NCBI RefSeq assembly: GCF_000379985.1
Contig: NZ_KB904062.1
Location: forward strand, 102,829 to 166,828
DNA: 64,000 nucleotides
Direction of reading: 5' to 3'
Source of the DNA: Streptococcus caballi DSM 19004
Lineage (GTDB): Bacteria > Bacillota > Bacilli > Lactobacillales > Streptococcaceae
Of the stretch, positions 46,519-54,760 are shown in pieces (position 1 is the first letter of the stretch; each line of letters starts with the position of its first letter). The notes beneath the pieces are model-generated. The model made no database searches. It was given only the letters and a program-made list of their open reading frames with translations, and was not told where the DNA came from. The position numbers were made by a program, and so were the translations under genes.

Positions 46519-47571
46519 TTAACCTCGAATTTCTTCTAAAGCTAAACGAACTCTATCTAATTCCAAATCAGGGAAAACTGACTGAACTCGCACATCAGAT
46601 TTTCGAGTAATATAAGCTGCAAGCTCATCTAGCTCACTATCCGCAGTTAAATCTAGTTCTCTAAGTGTTAAAGGAAGTCCAATGGCCCTGTGATAAGACT
46701 CAATCTCTTGACGTAAATGTTCTGATTCTTCCCCTTCAATGATAATTTGAAACAAACTTCCAAGAGCTACTGCCTCACCATGGGTCTTTTTATAATGCGG
46801 TTGAATTTTAACATAAGCATTATAGAAAGCATGGGCTAGAACACTTCGACCATCAAGATCAGAAATACCATCCACAGAAGCAGCAACAAGGAATATAGTA
46901 TCAAATAAGTTAATTAAATCCTTTTCGCTAATTTCCTCTAAATCAGTAATTTTCAGAATTTCTTCACGACATAATTCGATAAAGAAACGTCCTATCCTTG
47001 AGGTAACACTATCCAGTTTATCATTTGTGATACGCCGTCTAATTTCATAGTATTTTGCTAAAGTATCACCAATTCCAGATAAAATATATTCTTTTGGTGC
47101 ATTTATCAAGATATCTGGTTCTAGCAGAACAACATCTACAGCTTTTTTATGTCGAACATTAGCTATTTTTTCATGTTCTGCCGAATAAATAATACTTTTA
47201 GTAGTAATTGCTGCGCAATTAGAAGGTACAGTTTGACTATTAAAAATTGGAATGGTTAAATTATCAGAGACAACTTTAGCAGTGTCAATCAATTGCCCTC
47301 CACCAAAAGCAAGTAGTGCATCATAATTTTGAAACTTTTTAGTCAATCTTTCAATTTCTTCAAAGGTGCAATATCCACCAAAAAATTCAACTGGATAACG
47401 TTTTAAAAAGCCATCTGGTAAATACTCTTCAATAATTGGATAAACTGTCTCATCGGTTAATACAACCGGATTTTTGACACCATGCCTTTCTAGCAATTGA
47501 GGTAATTGTTTTAAAATTCCTTTTTCATTGATGTATTCAGCAGGACTCATGCGGATTGTTTTTTCAGGCAT
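46519..47571 (-). CDS. Iron-containing alcohol dehydrogenase family, GldA-like
   Basis: About 350 residues. NAD-binding glycine run ALLAFGGGQLIDTAK, SNCAAITTKSIIYS, and probable metal ligands in GIGDTLAKYYE, LAHAFYNAYV and KKTHGEAVALG, as in glycerol dehydrogenases. The start at 47571 (MPEKTIRM) overlaps the amidohydrolase stop (ATGCCTGA) and has GGAG 6 nt upstream; an ATG at 47583 is also possible. Its substrate is unknown; in context it might reduce or oxidise a hydroxy/oxo acid made from the imported compound after transamination. Confidence 0.85.
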   Translation of the reverse strand: MPEKTIRMSPAEYINEKGILKQLPQLLERHGVKNPVVLTDETVYPIIEEYLPDGFLKRYPVEFFGGYCTFEEIERLTKKFQNYDALLAFGGGQLIDTAKVVSDNLTIPIFNSQTVPSNCAAITTKSIIYSAEHEKIANVRHKKAVDVVLLEPDILINAPKEYILSGIGDTLAKYYEIRRRITNDKLDSVTSRIGRFFIELCREEILKITDLEEISEKDLINLFDTIFLVAASVDGISDLDGRSVLAHAFYNAYVKIQPHYKKTHGEAVALGSLFQIIIEGEESEHLRQEIESYHRAIGLPLTLRELDLTADSELDELAAYITRKSDVRVQSVFPDLELDRVRLALEEIRG

Positions 47572-48709
47572 TGCTTTCTCCATAATACTCCAACAAATAA
47601 AGAGCACTTTCTACAAAATAATTAACCGCGACTGGTAAGGCTTCATCACGTACGATAAAGTCATCGTGATGCCAGTCTGGTGCTTGTTCTGCTCCATTTG
47701 AACCAACAAAGGCGAAGACACCAGGAATTTTTTCCTGATAAGCAGCGAAATCTTCACCACCCGTTGATGGTAAGGTTTCAAGGACTTCCGCAAACTTCTT
47801 AGAATTTTCAAAAATCAAAGGTGTGATAGTTGCGTCGTTAAAAGTCACCTTAGGTGAATTACCCCAAACGATGTCTACCTCTGCTCCAAACTGCTCCGCA
47901 GTTGCCTGAACCACCTTGGTAAACTTGTCAATCACTGATAGACGAACTTCAGGGTCAAAGGTTCTGATAGTTCCTTCAAAAAATCCTTCAGCAGGCAAAA
48001 CATTCCAAGTATTTCCAACATCAATGTGGGTAACAGATAAAACTGCCGATTGGAAAGGCGATACTGTCCGTGAAATGATGTTTTGCAGGTTATTAATAAT
48101 AGTCGTGATGACAAGAACCGTATCAACACCTAAATCAGGTCTTGCAGCATGGGCGCTGACACCTTTTACGGTCACTTCAAACTGTTCAACACCTGCCATA
48201 ATGGCACCCGACCGAAGTCCAAGTTGTCCTGGTTTTAAATGAGGATTATTGTGATAACCAACAATAGCTGAAACTCCCTCAATACCTCCAGCATCAATTA
48301 CTTGATGACCACCTTGAAAATTTTCTTCTGCAGGTTGAAAAATCAAACGAACCGTTCCTTTAATATCACCTTCACGCTGTTTCAGGATTTCCGCTGCACC
48401 TAGTAAACTCGTCTGATGAAAATCATGCCCACAAGCATGCATAGCACCATTTTCACTCGCATAATCAAGCCCAGTTTTTTCAACAATCGGTAGCGCATCA
48501 ATATCAGCGCGAAGAGCGATAATCGGATGACCCGAACCAATCTCAGCAACGACCCCTGTTTTAAGAGGATAATCAAGAGGTTCAATCCCTAATTCTCTGA
48601 GATAATTCTTGATATAATCCGTTGTTTCATATTCCTTTTCTGAAATTTCGGGATGTTGATGGATATAATGCCTTATTCGCTTTAATTTTTCATAAAATTC
48701 TTCTGTCAC
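47564..48709 (-). CDS. yxeP: M20-family amidohydrolase (YxeP-like N-acyl amino acid deacylase)
   Basis: A 381-residue metallo-amidohydrolase. Zinc-ligand motifs ALRADIDALPI, MHACGHDFHQTSLLG, FQPAEEN with catalytic Glu, the dimerisation domain with VKGVSAHAARPDLGVDTV, and TGGEDFAAYQEKIPGVFAFV near the end. Blocks such as SAVLSVTHIDVGNTWNVLPA and KGTVRLIFQPAEE closely follow B. subtilis YxeP, the deacetylase of the S-(2-succino)cysteine pathway. It would remove the acetyl group added by the GNAT enzyme. First gene of the operon. Confidence 0.85.
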   Translation of the reverse strand: MTEEFYEKLKRIRHYIHQHPEISEKEYETTDYIKNYLRELGIEPLDYPLKTGVVAEIGSGHPIIALRADIDALPIVEKTGLDYASENGAMHACGHDFHQTSLLGAAEILKQREGDIKGTVRLIFQPAEENFQGGHQVIDAGGIEGVSAIVGYHNNPHLKPGQLGLRSGAIMAGVEQFEVTVKGVSAHAARPDLGVDTVLVITTIINNLQNIISRTVSPFQSAVLSVTHIDVGNTWNVLPAEGFFEGTIRTFDPEVRLSVIDKFTKVVQATAEQFGAEVDIVWGNSPKVTFNDATITPLIFENSKKFAEVLETLPSTGGEDFAAYQEKIPGVFAFVGSNGAEQAPDWHHDDFIVRDEALPVAVNYFVESALYLLEYYGESNA

Positions 48710-48761
48710 TATCTCTCCTTATTCCTTTCGTTTTACTTGCATTTATCTTATCATCTCCTAG

Positions 48762-48852
48762 AAAGCTTGTATAATCTATATTTTTTATGAGTCGCTATAA
48801 AATTTGCTTATAGTGAACAGAAATCTTATAACTAGCCATAAAAAATTCTTAT
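48762..48852. promoter_or_regulatory. Divergent control region with two LysR-type boxes
   Basis: Two ATAA-N7-TTAT sequences, the classical T-N11-A LysR site, lie at 48797-48811 (inside the 19-bp palindrome CTATAA-N7-TTATAG, 48795-48813) and at 48838-48852, 41 bp apart. For a predicted minus-strand -10 (TTATAC, 48769-48774; no good -35) they centre near -42 and -83, as expected for activation and recognition sites of an activator-dependent operon promoter. Confidence 0.6.
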
Positions 48853-48903
48853 CACGGCTTTGGTTTTTCCTATCAGAATTTTACTGATGCAGGCTGTGTC
48901 TTT

Positions 48904-48912
48904 TGTTATAAT
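48904..48912 (+). promoter_or_regulatory. lysR promoter (extended -10)
   Basis: TGT-TATAAT at 48904-48912; ribosome site GAGGAGGG precedes the ATG at 48946. Confidence 0.65.
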
Positions 48913-48945
48913 GGGGTCAATTAGTTTAGATGAGGAGGGATTTTT

Positions 48946-49866
48946 ATGAATTTACAGCAATGTCGTTATGTGCAGGTGGTGGCTGAGATGGGGTCTTTTA
49001 GTCAGGCAGCCAAAAAACTGTATGTCACCCAGCCTAACCTATCCAGCTCCATCAAAGACTTAGAAATTGAATTGGGTGTACAGCTCTTTGTCCGCTCTAA
49101 CACAGGCACGCGCCTGACGGAAGACGGCTTCGACTTTCTAAAATATGCCAAACGTATTATCGGCGAACTGGATTTGTTAGAGGAGCGCTATCACAGTCAG
49201 TTCAAGAAAAGTTTCACTGTTGCTTCTCATCACTACGACTTTTTGTCCTTGCCGCTAGCCAGTATAGCTCAACAATTTCAGGATAGTCATCAAGAATTCC
49301 AACTCATCGAGACCACGACCAAGAAAATTTTGGAAAGTGTGGCTAGTTTCGAAAGTGACTTGGGCATCATCTACCTTGATGAAGATAATAAGCATATTCT
49401 TGAACGTTCCCTCAGCAATCAAGACTTGACATTCACATCTTTGGGCGATTTTCCAACCCAGATCTTCCTGAGAAAAGGGCATCCTCTGGCCAATAAAAAG
49501 GCAATTAGAGAAGAAGACTTAGAGGGATACAGTCAGGTACGATTTCGTCAGGAGAAATCAGGGCTTAATTTTGATGAAGATCCCTTGGAAGTCCACGACA
49601 AGCAAAACATTATGTATAGTAATGACCGTGGGACGGTTATGAATTTGCTCTGTGCTTCAAATGCCTACGCATCAGGTCTCGGTATTATCAACAGCTTCAT
49701 CAAAGAACAGATTATTCTCATTCCACTAAAGGATAGTCCTCGTCATACGCTTGGTTATGTCAGCCATAAGAGTAAAAAGCCTTCTGATATCAGCTCTGCT
49801 TTTATTGACAAAGTCAGGGAAAGTCTGGCAGAATATGGTCAGAATGGAGGTTCTCATGGAATATAA
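48946..49866 (+). CDS. LysR-family transcriptional regulator
   Basis: A 306-residue LTTR. The winged helix-turn-helix covers residues 1-60: MNLQQCRYVQVVAEMGSFSQ followed by AAKKLYVTQPNLSSSIKDLE. The effector domain follows from about 90. It is divergent from the nine-gene operon and the shared region has two LTTR boxes, so it is the likely ligand-responsive activator of that operon. It also overlaps the aldo/keto reductase gene, which may be part of the same regulon. Confidence 0.92.
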   Translation: MNLQQCRYVQVVAEMGSFSQAAKKLYVTQPNLSSSIKDLEIELGVQLFVRSNTGTRLTEDGFDFLKYAKRIIGELDLLEERYHSQFKKSFTVASHHYDFLSLPLASIAQQFQDSHQEFQLIETTTKKILESVASFESDLGIIYLDEDNKHILERSLSNQDLTFTSLGDFPTQIFLRKGHPLANKKAIREEDLEGYSQVRFRQEKSGLNFDEDPLEVHDKQNIMYSNDRGTVMNLLCASNAYASGLGIINSFIKEQIILIPLKDSPRHTLGYVSHKSKKPSDISSAFIDKVRESLAEYGQNGGSHGI

Positions 49867-50701
49867 AACACTAAACAACGGCGTCCAAATCCCCAAATTA
49901 GGATTTGGTGTCTGGCAACTATTTGACCAAAATGACTGTCAAAAAGCTGTCGAAGAGGCTATCGAAACAGGCTATCGTCTCATTGATACTGCTGCTCTCT
50001 ATCAAAATGAAGAAGCCGTCGGAAGAGCCATTAAATCTTCTGGCTTAAATAGAGAAGATGTTTTTGTCACCAGTAAAGCGTGGATTAGCCAGCTGGGCTA
50101 TGAGGCGACCAGAAAAGCTTTTGAAGACAGTCTTCAAAAATTGGGTACTGATTATCTTGATCTTTACCTCATTCATCAACCTTTCGGAGACCTATACGGT
50201 GCTTGGCGCGCTATGGAAGAGCTCTACAAGGAAGGACGAGTTCGTGCCATTGGTGTTTCCAACTTTTCAACAGGACGTCTGGCCGATTTTGCCCTTCAAC
50301 AAGAGATCATCCCCGCCATTAACCAGATTGAGCTACACCCTTACAAACAGCACCCGCTGATTCAGGCTGCCAACGACCTCTTTGGGACGGCAACTCAGGC
50401 TTGGATCCCTTTTAATCAAGGTAAAGATGACATTTTTAAAGACGCTGCGCTCAATAGCATAGCTGAAAAACATGATAAAACTGTGGCACAAGTTATTCTT
50501 CGCTGGCAAGTCCAAAACGACATTCTCACCATTCCTAAATCAGTTCATAAAGAACGTATGCAGGAGAATAGTGATATTTTTAACTTCCAGCTAGATCAAA
50601 AAGACCTTGACCAAATCAAATCTCTTGACCGCTTCCCTGACAACTACGGCCCAAATGAGGATCCTCAACGCATCAAACACCTATTAGACTATAAGATTTA
50701 A
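49856..50701 (+). CDS. Aldo/keto reductase
   Basis: A 281-residue NADPH-dependent reductase of the 2,5-diketo-gluconate reductase type. GVQIPKLGFGVWQ, DTAALYQNEEAVG with catalytic Asp/Tyr, DLYLIHQPFGD, GVSNFS and IPKSVHKERM (cofactor phosphate site). The start at 49856 has GGAGG upstream and overlaps the lysR end by 11 nt. Substrate unknown. Confidence 0.9.
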   Translation: MEYKTLNNGVQIPKLGFGVWQLFDQNDCQKAVEEAIETGYRLIDTAALYQNEEAVGRAIKSSGLNREDVFVTSKAWISQLGYEATRKAFEDSLQKLGTDYLDLYLIHQPFGDLYGAWRAMEELYKEGRVRAIGVSNFSTGRLADFALQQEIIPAINQIELHPYKQHPLIQAANDLFGTATQAWIPFNQGKDDIFKDAALNSIAEKHDKTVAQVILRWQVQNDILTIPKSVHKERMQENSDIFNFQLDQKDLDQIKSLDRFPDNYGPNEDPQRIKHLLDYKI

Positions 50702-50709
50702 TCACATAG

Positions 50710-50740
50710 AGAGATGGTTAGTATGACCATCTCTTTTCTT
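50710..50740 (+). terminator. Terminator of lysR-aldo/keto reductase
   Basis: AGAGATGGT (50710-50718) pairs with ACCATCTCT (50726-50734), then TTTCTT. Confidence 0.85.
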
Positions 50741-51099
50741 GTCTTAGTTAAAGGGCTAACCAATACTTTATTTTAAGAAAAAAAGAGCTTAGCGCTCTCG
50801 AAAGCTCATCTTCTCAAACAGCGATGAGCAACACTCTCCTTGAAAACCTGTTATTGCTGACAATGAACCAAGTGACTCTCTTAAAAGTCCCTTGTCATTA
50901 GATATTAGGCTGGTTAAGGCTTTCAGCACTCTATTCTTATTAATTTTTAGACCCTTAAGGCTTTTATTAGTCGTAATCACTCTACAACGGTTGATGAAGC
51001 GTGCTATTCTGAACCTTATCACTGATACCATTCCCATTTGTAGCCTCAATCTAGAAATCACCACATAGAAATGGAGACTTAAATCCCAATGCTACCTAA
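50741..51099. other. Gene-poor stretch
   Basis: A hairpin AGAGC-TTAG-GCTCT lies near 50785-50799. A 91-codon minus-strand frame (50789-51064) rich in Arg and Lys has no ribosome site and no recognised family; I do not call it a gene. Nothing else was identified. Confidence 0.5.
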
Positions 51100-51183
51100 T
51101 ACCAGCTGGAATTTTCCACTCTGGCCCTTTATTCTAACCAATTCCTGCTGGAATTTCCTACTTTAAATATTCATTCTAACCAA
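51100..51183. repeat. Two degenerate 42-bp tandem repeats
   Basis: Units 51100-51141 and 51142-51183 share GCTGGAATTT, a C/T-rich CCACT or CCTACT, and end TTCTAACCAA. A partial third match (TGTCCACTT) follows. Tandem end repeats of this kind occur at IS21-type element termini, but no transposase is present. Confidence 0.5.
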
Positions 51184-51211
51184 TGTCCACTTAGAAAAGC
51201 TAAGATTCATC

Positions 51212-51245
51212 AAAAAAACACCTTCACAATTGTGAAAGTGTTTCA
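51212..51245 (-). terminator. Terminator of the amino-acid permease gene
   Basis: Minus strand AACACTTTCAC pairs with GTGAAGGTGTT around AATT, followed by TTTTT. Confidence 0.85.
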
Positions 51246-51258
51246 ACATAACCTTTTC

Positions 51259-52653
51259 TTACTCACCTTTGAATTTTAGATGGCTATAAACACCGAAGCA
51301 AATAATCCAAACGAGGGAACCAATGGCCCCAATGTAGGTTGAACTTTGCATAAAGAGTGTTAGATAGACAAAGGCAAAGAAGACAAGGGTAAACGGATTT
51401 AAGATTTTATAGGCTGGCATCAAGAAACCATCTGGCATGAAGTCTGCCGACTTGCGGTATCTTTGATGAGCAATCATTGTTAAAGCGTAAATGGCAATGT
51501 AGACTCCAGAAGAAGAGGCCGTGATCAATGAAAAGGCATCGGATACTCCAGGAATAATATTAATCAGAGCTGAGATAGCAATAACAATGGCTGATAAAAT
51601 AATGGCATAGCTTGGTACGCCCGTGCGAGACAGTTTGTTGAGCTTCCATTTGAGCATCATCTTATTTGGCGATTCATTGGCCAGCTGATACAGGTGACGT
51701 CCAGTCGAATAGAGCGTTGAATTTAGAGATGAAGCTGCCGACGTGAGGACAACAAAGTTAATCACTGCTGCTGCCCATTTGAAACCAGCCAAGGTAAAGA
51801 CGGCGACAAAAGGTGATTCATTTATTGGCAGATTTCGCCAAGGCAAAATAGCCATCAAGGCAATCAGAGAGCCAACATAGAAGATAACAATCCGCATGGG
51901 AATCTCTTTAATGGCCTTCGGAAGGACTTTGCGAGGATTTGCCGTCTCAGATGTTGTGATACCGACAAATTCAATAGCCTGATAAGCAAAGAAAACCATC
52001 TGGAAGGCGATGATAAACTTAGTCCAACCATTTGGGAAGAGTTGGAAATGATTTGAAATATTAGCCAGGCTGGCATGTCCGACAGGCGTTTTGAAATGAG
52101 TCAAGACCATAAAAATTCCTGTGGCAATCAGAGCCAAGATGGCTACGATCTTAATCATGGCAAACCAAAATTCTGCTTCACCAAAGACGCGTACTGCGAT
52201 TAAGTTGACCGAACTGAGGAGGAGTAAGAAGACTAACTGAATGAGCCAAGACGGCCAGCTAGGAAACCAGTACTGGACATAGGTACCGACAGCCGTAATC
52301 TCCGCCATTCCAAGGAAAATCAAAGAAATCCAGTAGGACCAGCCAGCAAAATACCCCCAACCCTTGCCGATATATCTCGTAATAAAGTTGATAAAGGTGT
52401 GCTGGTCAGGATCTTGATAAAGCATTTCGCCAATAGCCCGCATCATCCAAAACATGAAGACACCTGTAATGAGGTAAACGATGATAATAGATGGACCTGT
52501 TAAATTAATGGAACGACCTGCTCCAAGAAAAAGTCCTGTTCCAATGGTACCAGCGATAGCAATCAACTGAACATGACGATTTTGCAAGCCACGAACCATC
52601 CCATTTTCAAGCTCATCTGGCTTGTCTTGATAATCTTGTTCTTTCTGAGACAT
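51259..52653 (-). CDS. Amino-acid permease (APC superfamily, AAT type)
   Basis: A 464-residue protein with twelve predicted membrane segments. N-terminal GLQNRHVQLIAIAGTIGTGL is the family hallmark substrate-site helix; EFVGITTSETANPRKVLPKA is the other conserved AAT motif. Such permeases import neutral or D-amino acids by proton symport; the exact substrate cannot be told. Monocistronic, with a long palindrome at the promoter. Confidence 0.88.
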   Translation of the reverse strand: MSQKEQDYQDKPDELENGMVRGLQNRHVQLIAIAGTIGTGLFLGAGRSINLTGPSIIIVYLITGVFMFWMMRAIGEMLYQDPDQHTFINFITRYIGKGWGYFAGWSYWISLIFLGMAEITAVGTYVQYWFPSWPSWLIQLVFLLLLSSVNLIAVRVFGEAEFWFAMIKIVAILALIATGIFMVLTHFKTPVGHASLANISNHFQLFPNGWTKFIIAFQMVFFAYQAIEFVGITTSETANPRKVLPKAIKEIPMRIVIFYVGSLIALMAILPWRNLPINESPFVAVFTLAGFKWAAAVINFVVLTSAASSLNSTLYSTGRHLYQLANESPNKMMLKWKLNKLSRTGVPSYAIILSAIVIAISALINIIPGVSDAFSLITASSSGVYIAIYALTMIAHQRYRKSADFMPDGFLMPAYKILNPFTLVFFAFVYLTLFMQSSTYIGAIGSLVWIICFGVYSHLKFKGE

Positions 52654-52707
52654 AACGTTTCCAATCTAATAAATCATTTCTCAAGTTAGGATTAACTTAG
52701 AAAAATT

Positions 52708-52735
52708 AAAATCTAAAATATTTTAGATTTTATCA
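52708..52735 (-). promoter_or_regulatory. Promoter palindrome of the amino-acid permease gene
   Basis: A perfect 24-bp palindrome at 52708-52731 (half-site AAAATCTAAAAT) overlaps a -10-like GATAAAAT on the minus strand (52728-52735 region). Position suggests a repressor operator. It does not match the CodY consensus well. Confidence 0.5.
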
Positions 52736-52812
52736 CAAGATGACCCATTTGTAAAGTTTGCCAAAAAGACAAGTCGGTCTTCTCTTCTCAATTTCTTTAA
52801 TTGAGGCAACGA

Positions 52813-52836
52813 TAAAGCAAGCCCATATGAGCTTGC
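52813..52836 (-). terminator. Terminator of relPRS
   Basis: Minus strand GCAAGC (52836-52831) pairs with GCTTGC (52822-52817), then TTTATC, 13 nt after relS. Confidence 0.75.
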
Positions 52837-52848
52837 CCTGTTTGCTAT

Positions 52849-54075
52849 TTATAGAAGTACGACGAAGGTGATGGTGTCGTCTTTGTAGTTGACAGAAATA
52901 CTGCCCTTGAAAAGTTTGACCATGCTTTGCGCCATGGAGAGACCGATGCCATAGCCTGATTTTTTTTGATTGTTGTGGGATTCATCTTCACGATAGAAGC
53001 GTTCAAAGAATTTACTATAATCAACGTCCTTGCCTGCGGCATATGTGTTGGAAATTTCTAGACGGGCTCTTTTTAGTCTGTTCTTGGTCAATTTGACTTG
53101 GACGGTTCCTTCGGGATCACAGTATTTATTAGCATTATCCACCAGCAAAGTCACCAATTCAAAGAGCGATTTTTCTTCCGCCTTGACATGAATGCCTGGC
53201 TGTATCTGCATTTTGAAGATCTTACCGTCTCGGACTACAGGTCCTTTGAAATCTTCGGCAGCATCCTCCGCAATGGCTGAAAAATCCAAGTCAGTCAGAG
53301 TGACCTCTGCTTGTTCTTCCAGCCGTGCTAAACTCACCAGACCATTGATGAGTCCTGTCAAACGCGTGACTTGGTCAGCAGTACTCTTGGTCCACTCGGA
53401 TTCGCCATTCATAAGTTCAACCAGTTCGTTATTAGCAGAAATAATGGCCAGAGGTGTTTTCAATTCATGCCCAGCATTGGTGATAAAGCGGCGTTGCTTT
53501 TCATAATTACGAACAAAGGGCTTGATGACCTTGCCTGAGAAAAGAGTAAAGATCAAAGCAAAAAGAATAAAGCTTATTCCCGACATAAGGTAGGTCAAGT
53601 GAATGAGATGATTGGTCTCCCGATAATACTGGCTGCTATCAAGGACAACTATGAGTGTCTGTCCTTTCCCAAAATCAGATTTTTGATAAGAATAGGTTGT
53701 CTCACCCAGAGTTAGAGTCCCAATATCATCGCTTAAATTAGCCAACTTTTGAGCAATGGCACCGATGTCTTCTCTACTAAGAGAAGCAATCCGATCAGTT
53801 GAGGTTCGCTGCAGTTGGCCATTTTTATCAAAGACAAAACTGAAATAGCGGTACTGATAGAGACCATCTTCCGAATTAACGCCCAGCTGGCTTGAAGTCT
53901 TACTATTATAAGATAATTCACCACCGTTATCTGTCAGTAGATTTAAGACCCGAGTAATTTGGCGCTCATTATTGAGATAGTAAGTTGAATTAAGTACACT
54001 AGAAAAGAGAAAGAGAGAGGCAGAAACTGCTAGGGTAGCAATTAGAATAAAGCTAATACGAAGTCTTCTAAACAT
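52849..54075 (-). CDS. relS: Sensor histidine kinase RelS
   Basis: A 408-residue kinase. Two membrane segments (about 10-30 and 165-188) flank an extracytoplasmic sensor. Dimerisation domain with NAGHELKTPLAIISANNELV (phospho-His), N-box LLVDNANKYCD, and a GYGIGLSMAQ G-box. It overlaps relR by 8 nt. In S. mutans the relPRS operon links this two-component system to small-alarmone synthesis; the same order here supports the name. Confidence 0.85.
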   Translation of the reverse strand: MFRRLRISFILIATLAVSASLFLFSSVLNSTYYLNNERQITRVLNLLTDNGGELSYNSKTSSQLGVNSEDGLYQYRYFSFVFDKNGQLQRTSTDRIASLSREDIGAIAQKLANLSDDIGTLTLGETTYSYQKSDFGKGQTLIVVLDSSQYYRETNHLIHLTYLMSGISFILFALIFTLFSGKVIKPFVRNYEKQRRFITNAGHELKTPLAIISANNELVELMNGESEWTKSTADQVTRLTGLINGLVSLARLEEQAEVTLTDLDFSAIAEDAAEDFKGPVVRDGKIFKMQIQPGIHVKAEEKSLFELVTLLVDNANKYCDPEGTVQVKLTKNRLKRARLEISNTYAAGKDVDYSKFFERFYREDESHNNQKKSGYGIGLSMAQSMVKLFKGSISVNYKDDTITFVVLL

Positions 54076-54760
54076 CCTTCTTACCTACTTCTACCAGTTC
54101 ATAGTCACCATTTTCTTCACCCATAATGTCGAGATTGGCACCGATAGCTTTCAGTTTCTGACGAAGGTAAGACACATAAATAAACACATAGCCACTGTCA
54201 ATATCTTGGTCATCATCCTTAGCCCAAACGTGCTGGAAGAGTTGTTCGGTGGATAATTTCTTGCCTGCATTAAGCATGAAGAATTCTAACATTTTAGATT
54301 CCTTGCCAGCCAGACGGATCGTATTATTACCGGATAGCTCCTGCTCACCAACATTCAAAGTGACCGTGCCAACCCTCAGGACATTTGAAGTGAAACTTGT
54401 ATCCACTCGGCGGGCCATGGAGCGCAGCCGCGCCAGTAATTCTTTTAGAGAAAAAGGCTTAGTCAAATAATCATCCGCTCCCGCATCAAGGCCGTTAACT
54501 CGGTCATCTATTTCTGACATAGCCGTCAGCATGATGATATGGGACTGATTGCCCATATTACGAATTTCCTGAACGGCTTCGACACCTGTTTTGATGGGCA
54601 TCATGATGTCCATGACCATAACATCGTAGGCATTGTCCTTAGCCATGTCAACCGCAGCCTGTCCATCGTGAACAGAATCCACATCATATCCTTCATGTGT
54701 CAGAGCTGTTGTCAGCACGCGGTTCATCTGCACTTCATCTTCTGCAATCAAAATTTTCAT
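54068..54760 (-). CDS. relR: Response regulator RelR (OmpR type)
   Basis: A 230-residue regulator. Receiver: acidic pocket AEDE near the N-terminus, phospho-Asp in VMVMDIMMP (about 53), LTAMSEIDD, and Lys in LTKPFS. The C-terminal winged helix runs from about 130 to 225. It begins directly after the relP stop and overlaps relS. Confidence 0.88.
   Translation of the reverse strand: MKILIAEDEVQMNRVLTTALTHEGYDVDSVHDGQAAVDMAKDNAYDVMVMDIMMPIKTGVEAVQEIRNMGNQSHIIMLTAMSEIDDRVNGLDAGADDYLTKPFSLKELLARLRSMARRVDTSFTSNVLRVGTVTLNVGEQELSGNNTIRLAGKESKMLEFFMLNAGKKLSTEQLFQHVWAKDDDQDIDSGYVFIYVSYLRQKLKAIGANLDIMGEENGDYELVEVGKKDV

Noticed and set aside
50789..51064. Minus-strand 91-codon frame
   Set aside because: Weak GTG start without a ribosome site, overlaps a hairpin, and no family resemblance; probably chance.
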